Below, in pieces: positions 5,518 through 5,562 of a stretch of 5,562 bases of DNA. How positions within the stretch are numbered: position 1 is the first letter of the stretch; each line of letters starts with the position of its first letter. Position numbers and translations under genes: made by a program. Source of the DNA: Bacteroidota bacterium (GTDB taxonomy: Bacteria > Bacteroidota > Ignavibacteria > Ignavibacteriales > Ignavibacteriaceae); NCBI GenBank assembly GCA_030706105.1, contig JAUZPC010000218.1, forward strand, positions 1 to 5,562, read 5' to 3'. Under the pieces are notes generated by a model. It was not told the DNA's origin and made no database searches. It worked only from the letters and a program-made list of their open reading frames with translations.

Positions 5518-5522
5518 CTCCT
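5518..5522 (-). promoter_or_regulatory. Ribosome binding site of the barrel gene
   Basis: On the minus strand AGGAG lies 7 nt before the ATG at 5510. It is a full consensus Shine-Dalgarno core with ideal spacing, and supports both the start and active translation. Confidence 0.75.
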
Positions 5523-5562
5523 AACAATTTGTAAATATTTTTAACTCTGCATATAATGTATA
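5523..5562 (-). other. Start of the upstream region of the barrel gene
   Basis: Forty AT-rich bases remain before the window ends. A promoter could lie here or just beyond, but I see no convincing pair of boxes, and the upstream neighbour is out of view. Confidence 0.3.

Overview
The window is AT-rich and looks like a chromosomal piece from the Bacteroidota/Ignavibacteriota (FCB) group. The evidence is an S46-family dipeptidyl peptidase, a small outer-membrane beta-barrel with an LNA-Q signal cleavage site, and intergenic hairpin repeats whose spurious translations read CHFERREKSQ, which I associate with this group. Clear Shine-Dalgarno sites precede three genes. That fits less well with Bacteroidia proper, where they are usually weak, and better with an Ignavibacteria-like lineage; this placement is inference.

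Layout: the 3' end of an unrecognised + strand gene (1-186) meets, tail to tail, a minus-strand polytopic membrane protein (183-686). A short AT-rich divergent region follows, then a complete secreted S46 dipeptidyl peptidase on + (819-2966) with an intact His/Asp/Ser triad and an arginine at the position that marks acidic-residue specificity (DPP11 type). Downstream, 2989-3381 holds three copies of a roughly 93-96 bp inverted-arm repeat with 20-bp tail units. These run up to a small single-domain GIY-YIG nuclease gene (3431-3721), which has a shortened fourth copy just behind it (3733-3804).

On the minus strand come a small probable lipoprotein with two glycine-rich hydrophobic segments (3819-4328) with its own promoter and ribosome binding site, a 450-bp non-coding stretch with a decayed fifth repeat copy (4650-4691), a strong rho-independent terminator (4731-4760), and the outer-membrane beta-barrel gene it serves (4779-5510).

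The genes do not form an obvious pathway. The peptidase probably takes dipeptides off oligopeptides in the periplasm, and the lipoprotein and barrel are further envelope proteins. The most interesting unit is the GIY-YIG gene among structured repeats. The repeats carry changes that preserve pairing, which suggests they act as a folded nucleic acid and that the nuclease may recognise or help disperse them.
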